A stretch of 64,000 nucleotides of DNA from Mycobacterium gordonae (GTDB lineage: Bacteria > Actinomycetota > Actinomycetes > Mycobacteriales > Mycobacteriaceae). The stretch covers positions 6,852,739 to 6,916,738 of the forward strand of contig NZ_CP070973.1 of the NCBI RefSeq assembly GCF_017086405.1, written 5' to 3'. Position numbers and translations under genes: made by a program. Every line of letters begins with the position of its first letter. Within the stretch, counting starts at the first letter, position 1. Under the pieces are notes generated by a model. The model saw only the letters and a list, made by a program, of their open reading frames with translations. It was not told where the DNA came from and did not search any database. Positions 34,051 to 42,587 of this stretch are shown here, piece by piece.

Positions 34051-34887
34051 GTGACTGATACCTTGTTCGCTGATGTCTCGGAATATCAAGTGCCGGTTGA
34101 TGACTCATATCCGTATCAGGTGCTGTCCATTCGCGTCAGTGACGGCACCTACCGGGACCACAACTTCTCGCGCAACTACGCGTGGATGCGCGGCGCAATA
34201 GACAGCGGCCGGCTGACATTCGGCATCGTCTACACCTACGTCCGCCCCAATTGGCAGGCCAACGCCGCCACGGTGCGTTCGATGATCGACGCTCAGGGTG
34301 GCCTGCATCCACGGGTGGCCTTGATGCTCGATGTCGAATCCGGAGGCAACCCGCCCGGCGACGGGTCGAGCTGGATCAACCAGCTGTATTGGAATCTGGC
34401 CGACTACACCGGATCGGCGGCGCGAATCATCGGATATGCCAACGCCTATGACTTCTTCAATATGTGGCGGGTGCGCCCGCCCGGGCTTCGGGTGGTCGCG
34501 GCGGGATACGGGTCCAACCCGAATCTGCCGGGCCAGGTGGCGCATCAATACACCGACGGCAGCGGCTACAGCCCGAATCTGCCGCAGGGCGCGCCGCCGT
34601 TCGGGCGTTGCGACATGAATTCGGCCAACGGACTGACACCGCAACAGTTTGCCGCCGCGTGTGGCATCGCAACGAGCGAAGGATGGTTGATGGCTCTTAC
34701 CGATGAGGAACAGACCGAACTGTTGGCTAAGGTGCGCGACATCTGGGACCAGTTGCGCGGACCCGACGGTGCGGGCTGGCCGCAACTGGGACAGAACAGC
34801 CAGGGGCAGAACCTGACCCCAGTGGACGCGATCGCAGCGATCAAGGAGGACGTGGAACAGCTGCAGTCAACTCGCTCGCCGGGGTGA
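34051..34887 (+). CDS. GH25-like phage endolysin, orphan
   Basis: The 278-residue protein has a GH25-like lysozyme domain: ADVSEYQVPVD near the start, MLDVESGG (acidic catalytic candidates) and AHQYTDGSG near the end of the barrel. It is followed by CGIATSEGWLMALTDEEQTELLAKV and a helical tail of the type found in mycobacteriophage lysin A proteins. No holin, lysin B or other phage gene is next to it and it has no signal peptide. GAGGGGGA lies 11 bases before the GTG. A domesticated phage gene or the last relic of a prophage are both possible. Confidence 0.7.
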   Translation: MTDTLFADVSEYQVPVDDSYPYQVLSIRVSDGTYRDHNFSRNYAWMRGAIDSGRLTFGIVYTYVRPNWQANAATVRSMIDAQGGLHPRVALMLDVESGGNPPGDGSSWINQLYWNLADYTGSAARIIGYANAYDFFNMWRVRPPGLRVVAAGYGSNPNLPGQVAHQYTDGSGYSPNLPQGAPPFGRCDMNSANGLTPQQFAAACGIATSEGWLMALTDEEQTELLAKVRDIWDQLRGPDGAGWPQLGQNSQGQNLTPVDAIAAIKEDVEQLQSTRSPG

Positions 34888-34906
34888 CGACGATCGAAGA
34901 CGAGTA

Positions 34907-35794
34907 TTAACCGAGCAGACCGACACCGCTGGATACGACGTCGTCCGCACCGTCGCTACCGTTTCGGCCGCTGGGTCCCATGGCGCCCTGGGGTGCCGAC
35001 GACCCGCCCATCGCCCCGCTGCCGCCGTTGCCGCCGCTGCCGCCGCTGCCGACCAGCCTTGACGCACCGCCGGCCCCGCCGTTGCCACCCGCGCCTCCCG
35101 CGGCACCATTCTCGTCACCCCCGCCTTCGGTGAAGGAAGAGCCGCCGGCGCCTCCGAGCCATCCGCCGCGGCGACCGCCACTACCGATGAAGAATTCGCT
35201 CTCCTCGGGGTTCGCGGAATCGACGTAGCCGGTGAGTCCGCCGGATCCCTCCGCCGCTCCGGCGCCACCCTTGCCGATCAAGCCGGCCGAACCGCCGGCG
35301 CCGCCGGCGCCGCCGTAGACGCCCTGGGGTGACTCGCCACAGCGTCGGTCGCGGATTGCGAAAAACCTTTACCACCATCGCCATACAGCAGGCCGCCGGC
35401 TCCGCCGTTGGGGTTCGACGGCGTGCCGTCGGCACCGCCTCCGATCAGCGGCCGACCCAGCAGGGCCTGTGTGGGAGCGTTGATGCCGCCGAGGATGTCC
35501 CGTTGCCAGGCTTGCAGCGTCACGTTGGCCGCTTCGGCGGAGGCATAGCTTTCCGCAGCCCCGGTCAACGTCTCCAAGAACTGCTGGTGAAACGCCCCGA
35601 CTCGGCTGCTGAGTGCCTGATACTGCCGCGCGTAACCGGAGAACACTGCAGCGATTGCCGCTGACACCTCGTCAGCGCCTGCGGTCGAAAATGTCGGCAG
35701 TCGGCACCGCCGCGGCAAGATTCGCGGAATCCAGGTTGACTGCCACGGTCGCCAGATCCCTCGCTGCATCAGTCAACAGTGCCGGAGCTGCCAT
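34907..35794 (-). pseudogene. PE_PGRS gene, frameshifted
   Basis: The ATG at 35794 starts MAAPALLTDAARDLATV, a PE-like sequence missing the usual MSFV start. After about 30 residues the frame is lost near 35700 and the PE domain continues in another frame (GADEVSAAIAAVFSGYARQYQAL). The linker NAPTQALLGRPLIGGGADG is intact, and a second shift near 35330 moves into the Gly/Ala-rich PGRS part. The PGRS is short and ends at 34907. Two breaks argue for decay. The start lies within the last bases of the next PE_PGRS gene. Confidence 0.75.
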
Positions 35795-37263
35795 ACCACC
35801 CGATCCCCCGAGCGGCATTCGGTCGGTATCGCCCGACGGAACTTCGCCGGATCCCTGTTATCCGACAGGGCCGGCGGGGCCGACAGGGCCGTCCGGTCCG
35901 CGGCCCCGCCCACGGCTGCGCCCCGGCCTCCGATCCCGCCGACACCCCCCGGCCCGGCGCCGGTCGCTCCACTGAGGCCGCCGGTGCCACCGGATCCGCC
36001 CGCTCCCCCGATGCCCAGCAGACCGGCGGCGCCGCCCGCGCCGCCTCCCCCGCCGACCCCACCGATCGCGGCCTCCAAGGTGCCGGCCGCGCTGGAGTAA
36101 GCGGCGGGTCCGCCGATTCCGCCGGCGCCGCCGGCCCCGCCCTGGCCGTACAACCGGCCGCCGCCACCCCCGGCTCCGCCGTCCCCGCCGACGCCGGCGA
36201 CCTGAGCTTGTAGCGGATAGGCAAACGTGGCACCGCCGCTGAGCTGAATCGAGGACCCGCCCGGCGGGGTGAAGATGTTGTCCGGTCCGGCGAATCCACC
36301 GTTCCCACCGGCACCACCTACGCCGCCGGAACCGAGCAGTCCCGCAGCGCCCCCCGCACCCCCGTGTCCGCCGGCGCCCGACGTCGCCGTCGCGGCGAGA
36401 ATGGTCGCGCCGTCGTCCACATAGGGGTTGCCGGCGTTGCCGCCGAGACCACCGGCTCCGCCGTTTCCGGACAGCCAGCCGCCGCGCCCTCCGGCGCCGC
36501 CGTTGCCACCGCTGCCAATCGCCTGCGGCCCGGCGATATTCACCGCGGTGCTGCCGCCCAGTCCGCCAGCACCCCCGGCGCCCCCGGTGCCGATCAGCCC
36601 CGCCGCGCCCCCGGCACCTCCGGTCCCGCCGCCGGCGGGCGCCGCGGCCGCGGTTCCGGCTGCGCCCGCCCCACCTTGGCCGCCAGCACCGCCGTTTCCG
36701 AACAGCCATCCGCCGTGGCCGCCCGCGCCACCGGCTGCATTGGCACCCCCGGAACCACCGCGGCCGCCGTTGCCGATCAGTCCGCCGGAACCGCCGGCCC
36801 CGCCCGCGACGCCCGGCGCCGATTGCGAGAACCCGTTGCCGCCGTTGCCGTACAACAATCCCCCAGGGGCGCCGTTCGGCTTGGCCGCCGTGCCGTCGGC
36901 GCCAGCACCGATCAGGGGACGACCGAAGAGCGTCTGGGTTGGCTGATTGACCAGGTCGAGTGCCTGCTGCAGGGGGCCGGCGCTGGCCGCTTCGGCCGCC
37001 GCATATGACGACGCTCCCGAACTCAGCAGTTGCACGAACTGCTGATGGAACGCGCCGACCTGTGCGCTCAGCGCCTGGTAGCGCTGAGCATGCCCGGCAA
37101 ACAGCGCCGCAACGGCGGCCGAGATGTCGTCGGCGCCGGCGGCCAGCACTGCGGTCGTCGGCACTGACGCGGCGTTGTTAGCGGCAGCGAGCGCCGAGCC
37201 GATGCTGTGCAGATCCGTCGCCGCGGAACTGAGAAGCTCCGGCACCACCTCGAGATATGCCAT
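35773..37263 (-). CDS. PE_PGRS family protein
   Basis: The 496-residue protein has a PE domain (MAYLEVVPELLSSAATDL...; residues 1-95), the linker NQPTQTLFGRPLIGAGADG and a Gly/Ala-rich GGAGG-type repeat domain. PE proteins are ESX-secreted to the mycobacterial surface; this one lacks a readable YxxxD/E tail outside the PE domain. It ends in a non-PGRS tail (SGDRVVWQLRHC), which reads across the start of the downstream pseudogene, so the original end may have been lost. ATG 37263 gives the canonical PE start. Confidence 0.85.
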   Translation of the reverse strand: MAYLEVVPELLSSAATDLHSIGSALAAANNAASVPTTAVLAAGADDISAAVAALFAGHAQRYQALSAQVGAFHQQFVQLLSSGASSYAAAEAASAGPLQQALDLVNQPTQTLFGRPLIGAGADGTAAKPNGAPGGLLYGNGGNGFSQSAPGVAGGAGGSGGLIGNGGRGGSGGANAAGGAGGHGGWLFGNGGAGGQGGAGAAGTAAAAPAGGGTGGAGGAAGLIGTGGAGGAGGLGGSTAVNIAGPQAIGSGGNGGAGGRGGWLSGNGGAGGLGGNAGNPYVDDGATILAATATSGAGGHGGAGGAAGLLGSGGVGGAGGNGGFAGPDNIFTPPGGSSIQLSGGATFAYPLQAQVAGVGGDGGAGGGGGRLYGQGGAGGAGGIGGPAAYSSAAGTLEAAIGGVGGGGGAGGAAGLLGIGGAGGSGGTGGLSGATGAGPGGVGGIGGRGAAVGGAADRTALSAPPALSDNRDPAKFRRAIPTECRSGDRVVWQLRHC

Positions 37264-37316
37264 GGGCGCACGATAACCGCGTCCTCCCGAGTCTGCGGGA
37301 GATACTGGCAGATCAG

Positions 37317-38258
37317 CTATTTCGGTCGCTGCGCGGACACGAACAGCGTCGGGGGCATGGCGACCTCGGCGCCGTCGGCGACCCGGCGACCATAGCGGGC
37401 CATCAGTCCGGGGAAATCCACCGCGGAAGCCTCCCAGCCACGATCGCCCAACCACTCGGCCAGCGCGGTGCGCTCCTCGGCGTACCAGAGATCCTCCACG
37501 GCCGGCAGCTGGGCGTGCGTGACGTGGGCCGCCACCGCACGCATGCGCTGCATCTCTTCCCGCTGGCGCGCCACCAAGTCGGGGTCGATGAATCCCTCCC
37601 CGGGGACATTGGAGGCCAACCAGCTGCCGGGCGCGCTGAGGTGGTCGATCCGCTCGAACAGCAGGTCCTGGGCCTGGGCGGGCAGGTAACGCACCAGCCC
37701 CTCAGCAGACCAGGCCGACGGCCGGCTGGGGTCGAACCCCGCCTCCTGCAAGGCTGTCGGCCAGTCCTGCCGCAGATCGACCGGGACGTTGACCAGTCGC
37801 GCAGTCGGCGTGGCACCGTGCCGGTCCAAGGTGGCGGTCTTGAACTCCAGCACCTTGGGCTGGTCGAGTTCGTAGATGACGGTGCCGTCGGGCCAGGGCA
37901 GCCGCCACGCCCGCGCGTCGAGTCCGGCGGCCAGGATGACCACCTGCCGGACCCCGGAGTCGGCGGCCGCGAGGAAGTACTCGTCGAAAAACGCCGTCCT
38001 GGTGGCCATGAAGTCGACCAGCATCTGGGCCCGCGCTTGCACCTGGGGGTCGATCTCGGATGCCTGGGCCAGCAGCTCGGGATCGGCGTAAAGGCTCCAC
38101 ATGCCGTCGCCGACCGCGTCCAGGAAAACCCGCGCGAAGGGGTCTTGGATCAGCGGGTTCTCACTCTCGGTTTCGGCGGCGCGAGCCGCGGCCACGCCGA
38201 GCGCGGTCGATCCCACGCTCTGGGTGATCTCCCACGAATCATTGTCGGTGCGCGGCAT
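37317..38258 (-). CDS. SAM-dependent methyltransferase (TIGR00027 family)
   Basis: The 313-residue protein opens PRTDNDSWEITQSVGSTALG and has VILAAGLDARAWRL (SAM motif I), YELDQPKVLEFK and AEGLVRYLP, all hallmarks of the leucine carboxyl methyltransferase-like family expanded in mycobacteria. It corresponds to Rv3767c. The substrate is unknown. ATG 38258 matches the known family start; the upstream ATG at 38291 adds an unmatched 11 residues. Confidence 0.9.
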   Translation of the reverse strand: MPRTDNDSWEITQSVGSTALGVAAARAAETESENPLIQDPFARVFLDAVGDGMWSLYADPELLAQASEIDPQVQARAQMLVDFMATRTAFFDEYFLAAADSGVRQVVILAAGLDARAWRLPWPDGTVIYELDQPKVLEFKTATLDRHGATPTARLVNVPVDLRQDWPTALQEAGFDPSRPSAWSAEGLVRYLPAQAQDLLFERIDHLSAPGSWLASNVPGEGFIDPDLVARQREEMQRMRAVAAHVTHAQLPAVEDLWYAEERTALAEWLGDRGWEASAVDFPGLMARYGRRVADGAEVAMPPTLFVSAQRPK

Positions 38259-38370
38259 GTCGGCCCCCTCGCCAAGTAGTGAGTTTCGCAAACTATTCTT
38301 CCCGCCGCGGGCGCCGCGCGCCGCTCGCCTACCCTTTTCCCAGAGGGTCTACAGGTTGCAAGGGAGCAGC

Positions 38371-38718
38371 ATGACACGCACGCCGCAGGAAGTTTTCGCA
38401 CATCACGGGCAGTCGCTCGTCACCGGGGACCTCGACGAGATCGTCGCCGACTATGCCGACGACTCGGTGGTGATCACCTCCGCCGGCGTCGCGCGAGGTC
38501 GTGACGAGATCCGCCAGGTGTTCGTCAAGGTGCTCGACGATCTGCCCGAGGCGGACTGGGATTTGAAGTCCCAGATCTTTGCCGGCGATGTGCTCTTCCT
38601 CGAATGGGCGGCCGTGGCGGCGGGTAGCCGAGCCGACGACGGCGTGGACACCTTCGTGTTCCGCGACGGCATGATCTGGGCGCAAACGGTGCGCTACACC
38701 CTGCGCGCCAACGCATGA
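38371..38718 (+). CDS. SnoaL/NTF2-like protein
   Basis: The 115-residue protein has the NTF2-like cone fold pattern: HHGQSLVTGDLDEIVADYADDSVV, GRDEIRQVF and a strand-rich second half. Such proteins are small enzymes or ligand binders. It resembles Rv3768. AGGGAG lies five bases before the ATG. It overlaps the phosphotransferase gene by four bases (ATGA). Confidence 0.8.
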   Translation: MTRTPQEVFAHHGQSLVTGDLDEIVADYADDSVVITSAGVARGRDEIRQVFVKVLDDLPEADWDLKSQIFAGDVLFLEWAAVAAGSRADDGVDTFVFRDGMIWAQTVRYTLRANA

Positions 38719-39758
38719 CAGCGATGGATACGGACGCCCTGGACGCCGTCGCCCGGTGGATGACGGAGCAGGGACTGGGCGAGGGCCCACTGCAGGACGT
38801 GACCGCGGTGACCGGCGGCACCCAGAACGTCATGCTGCGGTTCACCCGGTCCGGGCGGCCCTACGTGCTGCGACGGGGTCCGCGGCACCTGCGCCCCCGC
38901 ACCAACAGCGTGATCCTGCGGGAAACACGCGTGCTGGCCGCGCTGGCCGGATCCGACGTGCCGCACCCCCGGTTGATCGCGACGTGTGCGGACACCGGCG
39001 TGCTCGGTGACGCGGTCTTCTACCTGATGGAGCCGATCGACGGGTTCAATGCCGGGGAAGGCCTGCCGCCGCTGCACGCCGGCAACCCGCAAGTGCGGCA
39101 CGGGATGGGGTTGTCGATGGCCGACGCGCTGGCCAGACTGGGTGCCGTCGACCACGTCGCCGTCGGGCTCGCGGACTTCGGCAAGCCCGACGGCTTCCTG
39201 GAACGCCAAGTGCCGCGCTGGCTTGCCGAGCTCGAGTCCTACCAGGAATACGACAGCTATCCCGGTCCGAACATCCCTGGCATCGCCGAGGTGTCCAGCT
39301 GGCTGGAGCGGCACCGGCCGACCCACTGGGCGCCGGGCATCATGCACGGCGACTACCACGCGGCCAACGTGATGTTCTCCCGCACCGGACCCGACGTCGT
39401 GGCCATCGTCGACTGGGAGATGTGCACCATCGGCGACCCGCTGTTGGACCTGGGCTGGCTGCTGGCCACCTGGCGGCAATCAGACGGATCGAGCGTCTTC
39501 AGCCACGCCCTGGGCGGCACCGACGGCTTGGCCGGCACCGACGAGTTGTTAGAGCGCTACGCCGCCAACACCACCCGGGATCTGTCGGACATCGCGTGGT
39601 ACACGGTGTTGGCGTGCTTCAAGCTCGGCATAGTCATCGAGGGCACGCTGGCCCGTGCGTGCGCGGGGCAGGCCGAGAAGGCGGTCGGCGATCAGCTGCA
39701 CGCGGCGACGGTGCACCTGTTCGAGCGGGCGCTGACGCTGATCGAGACACGGGCTTAG
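38715..39758 (+). CDS. APH/ACAD11-type phosphotransferase
   Basis: The 347-residue kinase-fold protein has GGTQNVMLRF, the catalytic HGDYHAANVMF and metal-binding DWEMCTIGDPLLDLGW. It is the third protein of this type in the window, closer to the one at 21965 than to fadE36. It is coupled (ATGA) to the NTF2-like gene, so the two may act on one substrate. Drug resistance is not implied. Its stop shares bases with the convergent PE gene. Confidence 0.82.
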   Translation: MTAMDTDALDAVARWMTEQGLGEGPLQDVTAVTGGTQNVMLRFTRSGRPYVLRRGPRHLRPRTNSVILRETRVLAALAGSDVPHPRLIATCADTGVLGDAVFYLMEPIDGFNAGEGLPPLHAGNPQVRHGMGLSMADALARLGAVDHVAVGLADFGKPDGFLERQVPRWLAELESYQEYDSYPGPNIPGIAEVSSWLERHRPTHWAPGIMHGDYHAANVMFSRTGPDVVAIVDWEMCTIGDPLLDLGWLLATWRQSDGSSVFSHALGGTDGLAGTDELLERYAANTTRDLSDIAWYTVLACFKLGIVIEGTLARACAGQAEKAVGDQLHAATVHLFERALTLIETRA

Positions 39759-40378
39759 CGGGCTCGCAGGTCGGTCGCGTTGCCGCGGGCGCCGGGGCCA
39801 CCGGCCCCGAAGGACCTGTGAGGCCGTTTGGCGGCGGCCGCGATGACGCCGGGCCCGCCGGCCGTGGCTCGCCTGCCCGCGATCGTTGTCGCGCCGGCCG
39901 GTCCCAAGGCGTTCGCCCTGGTGCTGCCGCCGGTCGCACCCCGGTTGGGCGGCCCAACCGGCCCGACACTAGCGCGACTCGCCGATAGCAATCCCACGGG
40001 CCTGCCGGCGCTAACAGTGGCCGCTCGGGTGCTGCAGTAATTTACCGCTGCCCGAGCCGGTGCGGTGACCGGCGCAACCGGCTGCAGGGGCTTCGCGTTC
40101 GCCGACTCGGCGTCTGCGTACGCACCGGAGGCGCCGTTCATCGCCTGGACGAACTGGTCATGCAGCTTCGACGCCTGCGCTCCCATCGCCTGGTACTGCT
40201 GGGCGTGGGCGCCGAATATGGTCGCCATGGCCGCGGAGACGTCGTCGGCTCCGGCCGCCATCACACTCGTCGTCGGCAGGGCCGCTGCCGCGTTGGCCGC
40301 ACTGAGTGTCGAACCGATCCCGGCCAAATCCGTCGCCGCGCTCGCCAACAATTGGGGCTGTGTAAACAAAAAAGACAT
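39755..40378 (-). CDS. PE family protein with atypical tail
   Basis: The first 95 residues are a normal PE domain (MSFLFTQPQLLASAATDLAGIG...). The remaining 110 residues are Ala/Gly/Pro/Arg-rich but have no GGAGG repeats and no GRPLIG linker. The tail contains many Arg residues (RPHRSFGAGGPGARGNATDLRAR), unlike PE_PGRS or PE lipase domains. It may be a plain PE protein or a remnant whose original tail was replaced. Confidence 0.75.
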   Translation of the reverse strand: MSFLFTQPQLLASAATDLAGIGSTLSAANAAAALPTTSVMAAGADDVSAAMATIFGAHAQQYQAMGAQASKLHDQFVQAMNGASGAYADAESANAKPLQPVAPVTAPARAAVNYCSTRAATVSAGRPVGLLSASRASVGPVGPPNRGATGGSTRANALGPAGATTIAGRRATAGGPGVIAAAAKRPHRSFGAGGPGARGNATDLRAR

Positions 40379-40513
40379 GCGGCAGCTCTCGGTCTATGTG
40401 GTGACTGGAATTCAGCGATACTAATGGTTCATCGCTGATAGACGCGGGATCGTTATTGGAACGTTATAGATGGCCGGCCGCTTGTAAAATGGCTTTACAC
40501 GCGGTCCCGGGCC

Positions 40514-40542
40514 AATAAAAAATCCCCGACCACCGGCCGGGG
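40514..40542 (-). terminator. Intrinsic terminator after tRNA-Arg
   Basis: The stem CCCCG-ACC/GGC-CGGGG (40524-40542, one mismatch) is followed on the minus strand by ATTTTTTATT. It lies 12 bases past the tRNA-Arg 3' end and should end its transcript. Confidence 0.7.
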
Positions 40543-40554
40543 AAATCTCACGAG

Positions 40555-40627
40555 CGCGCCCGAAGGGATTCGAACCCCTAACCTTCTGATCCGTAGTCAG
40601 ATGCTCTATCCGTTGAGCTACGGGCGC
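40555..40627 (-). tRNA. tRNA-Arg (anticodon ACG)
   Basis: The minus strand has acceptor stem GCGCCCG with its partner at 40556-40562, D arm, anticodon arm TCTGA-CTACGGA-TCAGA with anticodon ACG, and T arm GGGGTTCGAATCCC. CCA is not encoded. It is the TadA substrate, A34 being changed to inosine. Confidence 0.95.
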
Positions 40628-40659
40628 CGGTCTTCAGTTGTGGTCTAGCAGGTATTGCG

Positions 40660-40751
40660 TGGCGGAGGCGAGAGGATTTGAACCTCCGGTCCCCTTTGAG
40701 GGGGACAACTCATTAGCAGTGAGCCCCATTCGGCCGCTCTGGCACGCCTCC
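40660..40751 (-). tRNA. tRNA-Ser (anticodon GCT)
   Basis: The minus strand has acceptor stem GGAGGCG with its partner at 40664-40670, anticodon loop CTGCTAA with anticodon GCT, a long variable arm and T arm AGGTTCAAATCCT. The 3' CCA is encoded (40660-40662). It reads AGC/AGU codons. It lies 32 bases from the tRNA-Arg gene on the same strand. Confidence 0.94.
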
Positions 40752-40833
40752 ATGGCCTTCCAAAGGGTACCCGACCCCGGATACCGAAGCCGCCGGAGGC
40801 ATAGCGTACACAGCCGCGACATATGCTGTCGAA

Positions 40834-41886
40834 GTGACCGCCCGCCTGCGGCCCGCGCTGGCCGGGCTGCCCGTCTACGTTCCCGGCAAGACCGTGCCCG
40901 GCGCCATCAAGCTGGCGAGCAACGAGACCGTATTCGGCCCCCTGCCCAGCGTCCGCGCCGCCATTCAGAACGCCACCGACCTGATCAACCGCTATCCCGA
41001 CAACGGCTGCGTGCAGCTGAAAGTCGCGCTGGCCGAGCACCTGGGCGACGGGTTCACGGCGGCGCATGTCGCTGTCGGCTGCGGTTCGGTCAGCCTGTGT
41101 CAGCAGCTCGTGCAGATCACCGCGTCGGGGGGTGACGAGGTGATCTTCGGGTGGCGCAGCTTCGAGCTGTATGCGCCGCAGGTCCAGGTCGCCGGCGCCA
41201 CCCCGATCCAGATGCCGCTGTGCGAGCACGCCTACGACCTCGACGCGATGCTCGATGCAGTCACCGACCGCACCCGGCTCATCTTCGTCTGCAACCCCAA
41301 CAACCCGACCTCCACCGTCGTCGATCCGGCGGCGCTGATCCGCTTCGTCGACGCCGTGCCGTCGGACATCCTGATCGTCATCGATGAGGCCTACATCGAA
41401 TACGTCCGCGACGGGATGGCCCCCGACAGCCTGGGCCTGGTCCGCGTCCGCGACAACGTGGTGGTGTTGCGGACCTTCTCCAAGGCGTATGGTCTGGCGG
41501 GCCTGCGGATCGGCTACGCCGTCGGCCATCCCGAGGTGATCACCGCGCTGGACAAGGTCTACGTGCCGTTCACCGCGACGAGCGTCTCGCAGGCAGCCGC
41601 CATCGCGTCGCTGCGGGCCGCCGACGAACTGCTGGAACGCACCGACGCGGTGGTCGCCGAACGCCGACGCGTCAGCGCCTCACTGCGGGACGCCGGTTTC
41701 GAGCTGCCGGCCTCCCAGGCCAACTTCGTCTGGCTGCCGTTGGGCCCCCGCACGAACGACTTCGTCGAGCAGGCCGCCAAGGAGTTGATCGTCGTGCGCC
41801 AGTACGGCGCCGACGGTGTCCGCGTCACCATCGGCGCGCCGGAGGAGAACGACGCCCTGCTGAGGTTCGCCCATGGCTGGATCTGA
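40834..41886 (+). CDS. hisC2: Histidinol-phosphate/aromatic aminotransferase
   Basis: The 350-residue PLP enzyme has CNPNNPT (pyrimidine contact), IDEAY (PLP Asp) and the Schiff-base Lys in TFSKAYGLAGLRIGY. It belongs to the HisC/Pat branch of class I aminotransferases and matches Rv3772 (hisC2). It may act on aromatic amino acids as well as histidinol phosphate. It starts with GTG. Confidence 0.9.
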   Translation: MTARLRPALAGLPVYVPGKTVPGAIKLASNETVFGPLPSVRAAIQNATDLINRYPDNGCVQLKVALAEHLGDGFTAAHVAVGCGSVSLCQQLVQITASGGDEVIFGWRSFELYAPQVQVAGATPIQMPLCEHAYDLDAMLDAVTDRTRLIFVCNPNNPTSTVVDPAALIRFVDAVPSDILIVIDEAYIEYVRDGMAPDSLGLVRVRDNVVVLRTFSKAYGLAGLRIGYAVGHPEVITALDKVYVPFTATSVSQAAAIASLRAADELLERTDAVVAERRRVSASLRDAGFELPASQANFVWLPLGPRTNDFVEQAAKELIVVRQYGADGVRVTIGAPEENDALLRFAHGWI

Positions 41887-41897
41887 GGACGCCGGCA

Positions 41898-41959
41898 CGC
41901 CGAACGTGAAGTGAGGACGATTTCTCGGCGGTTTTTCCGCCCTGTGTTCACGCTCGGCG
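41898..41959. repeat. Nested inverted repeat between convergent genes
   Basis: Outer arms CGCCGAACGTGAA (41898-41910) and TTCACGCTCGGCG (41947-41959) pair at 12 of 13 positions and enclose a perfect inner hairpin GGCGG-TTTTT-CCGCC (41927-41941). It fills the gap between the convergent hisC2 and 41974 genes, so a bidirectional terminator is likely. The arm resembles a motif I recall as common between mycobacterial genes. Confidence 0.55.
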
Positions 41960-41973
41960 ACAGCGGAGCTGGC

Positions 41974-42564
41974 TCAGGCCCGCCAAGCGGGATTGCGGCC
42001 GGTGAAAGCGATCAGCCGCATCAGAGCGCCGGCGTCGGCGGACACCCCGACCGGGTCGTCAAACCCGGCCGAGCCGCGTTGTTCCGGCTTGATCACGCCC
42101 TGGGCCAATCCCAGCACGTATTCGGCCAGCGAGTCCGGGGCCTCGACGTCGTGTCCGACGGCGCGTGCGTAGTCCCAGGCGTGCACCAGAAACTCGATGG
42201 AGAAGACGGCGACGGCGACCCGCGCGGGCATCGATCCGGATCCGAACGCGACCTCACCGTCCAGACCGCGCTTGTGCCAGGCATCCAGGGCCTGCCTAGC
42301 GGCGGTGACCACCAGCTGTTCCACCGAATCGGTGTCCGGGTGCACGTCGAATGCCGCGCCGGCCATGCCGCCCAAACTGGTGATGGAATTGACCAGGTGG
42401 CCGGTCAGGTCCTTGACGTTGTACTCCGAGCACGGCGTCTGCTTGGACTTGTCCGAGCCGGCGACGGTGTGCAGCACCTGTTGCAACACCCCGAGGGACA
42501 ATTCGGCGCTGCGCAGCTCGTCGGTGGGCGGAGATTCCGGACCGGGTACCAAGTCATCGGGCAT
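41974..42564 (-). CDS. Mycothiol-dependent maleylpyruvate isomerase-like protein (TIGR03086)
   Basis: The 196-residue protein has the DinB-like helical pattern of TIGR03086: TPCSEYNVKDLTGHLVNS near residue 45 with a metal-type His, and FLVHAWDYARAVG near 130 with the second His. Family members may use mycothiol; the substrate is unknown. It matches Rv3773c. ATG 42564 (MPDDLVPGPE) was chosen over the ATG at 42600, which would overlap echA21. Confidence 0.82.
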   Translation of the reverse strand: MPDDLVPGPESPPTDELRSAELSLGVLQQVLHTVAGSDKSKQTPCSEYNVKDLTGHLVNSITSLGGMAGAAFDVHPDTDSVEQLVVTAARQALDAWHKRGLDGEVAFGSGSMPARVAVAVFSIEFLVHAWDYARAVGHDVEAPDSLAEYVLGLAQGVIKPEQRGSAGFDDPVGVSADAGALMRLIAFTGRNPAWRA

Positions 42565-42587
42565 GCCAGCCACGCTACGGTCTCGGC

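Noticed and set aside
38715..39758. Aminoglycoside-resistance kinase
   Set aside because: The APH-like fold is of the ACAD11/FadE36 type with lipid-gene neighbours, so drug modification is not supported.
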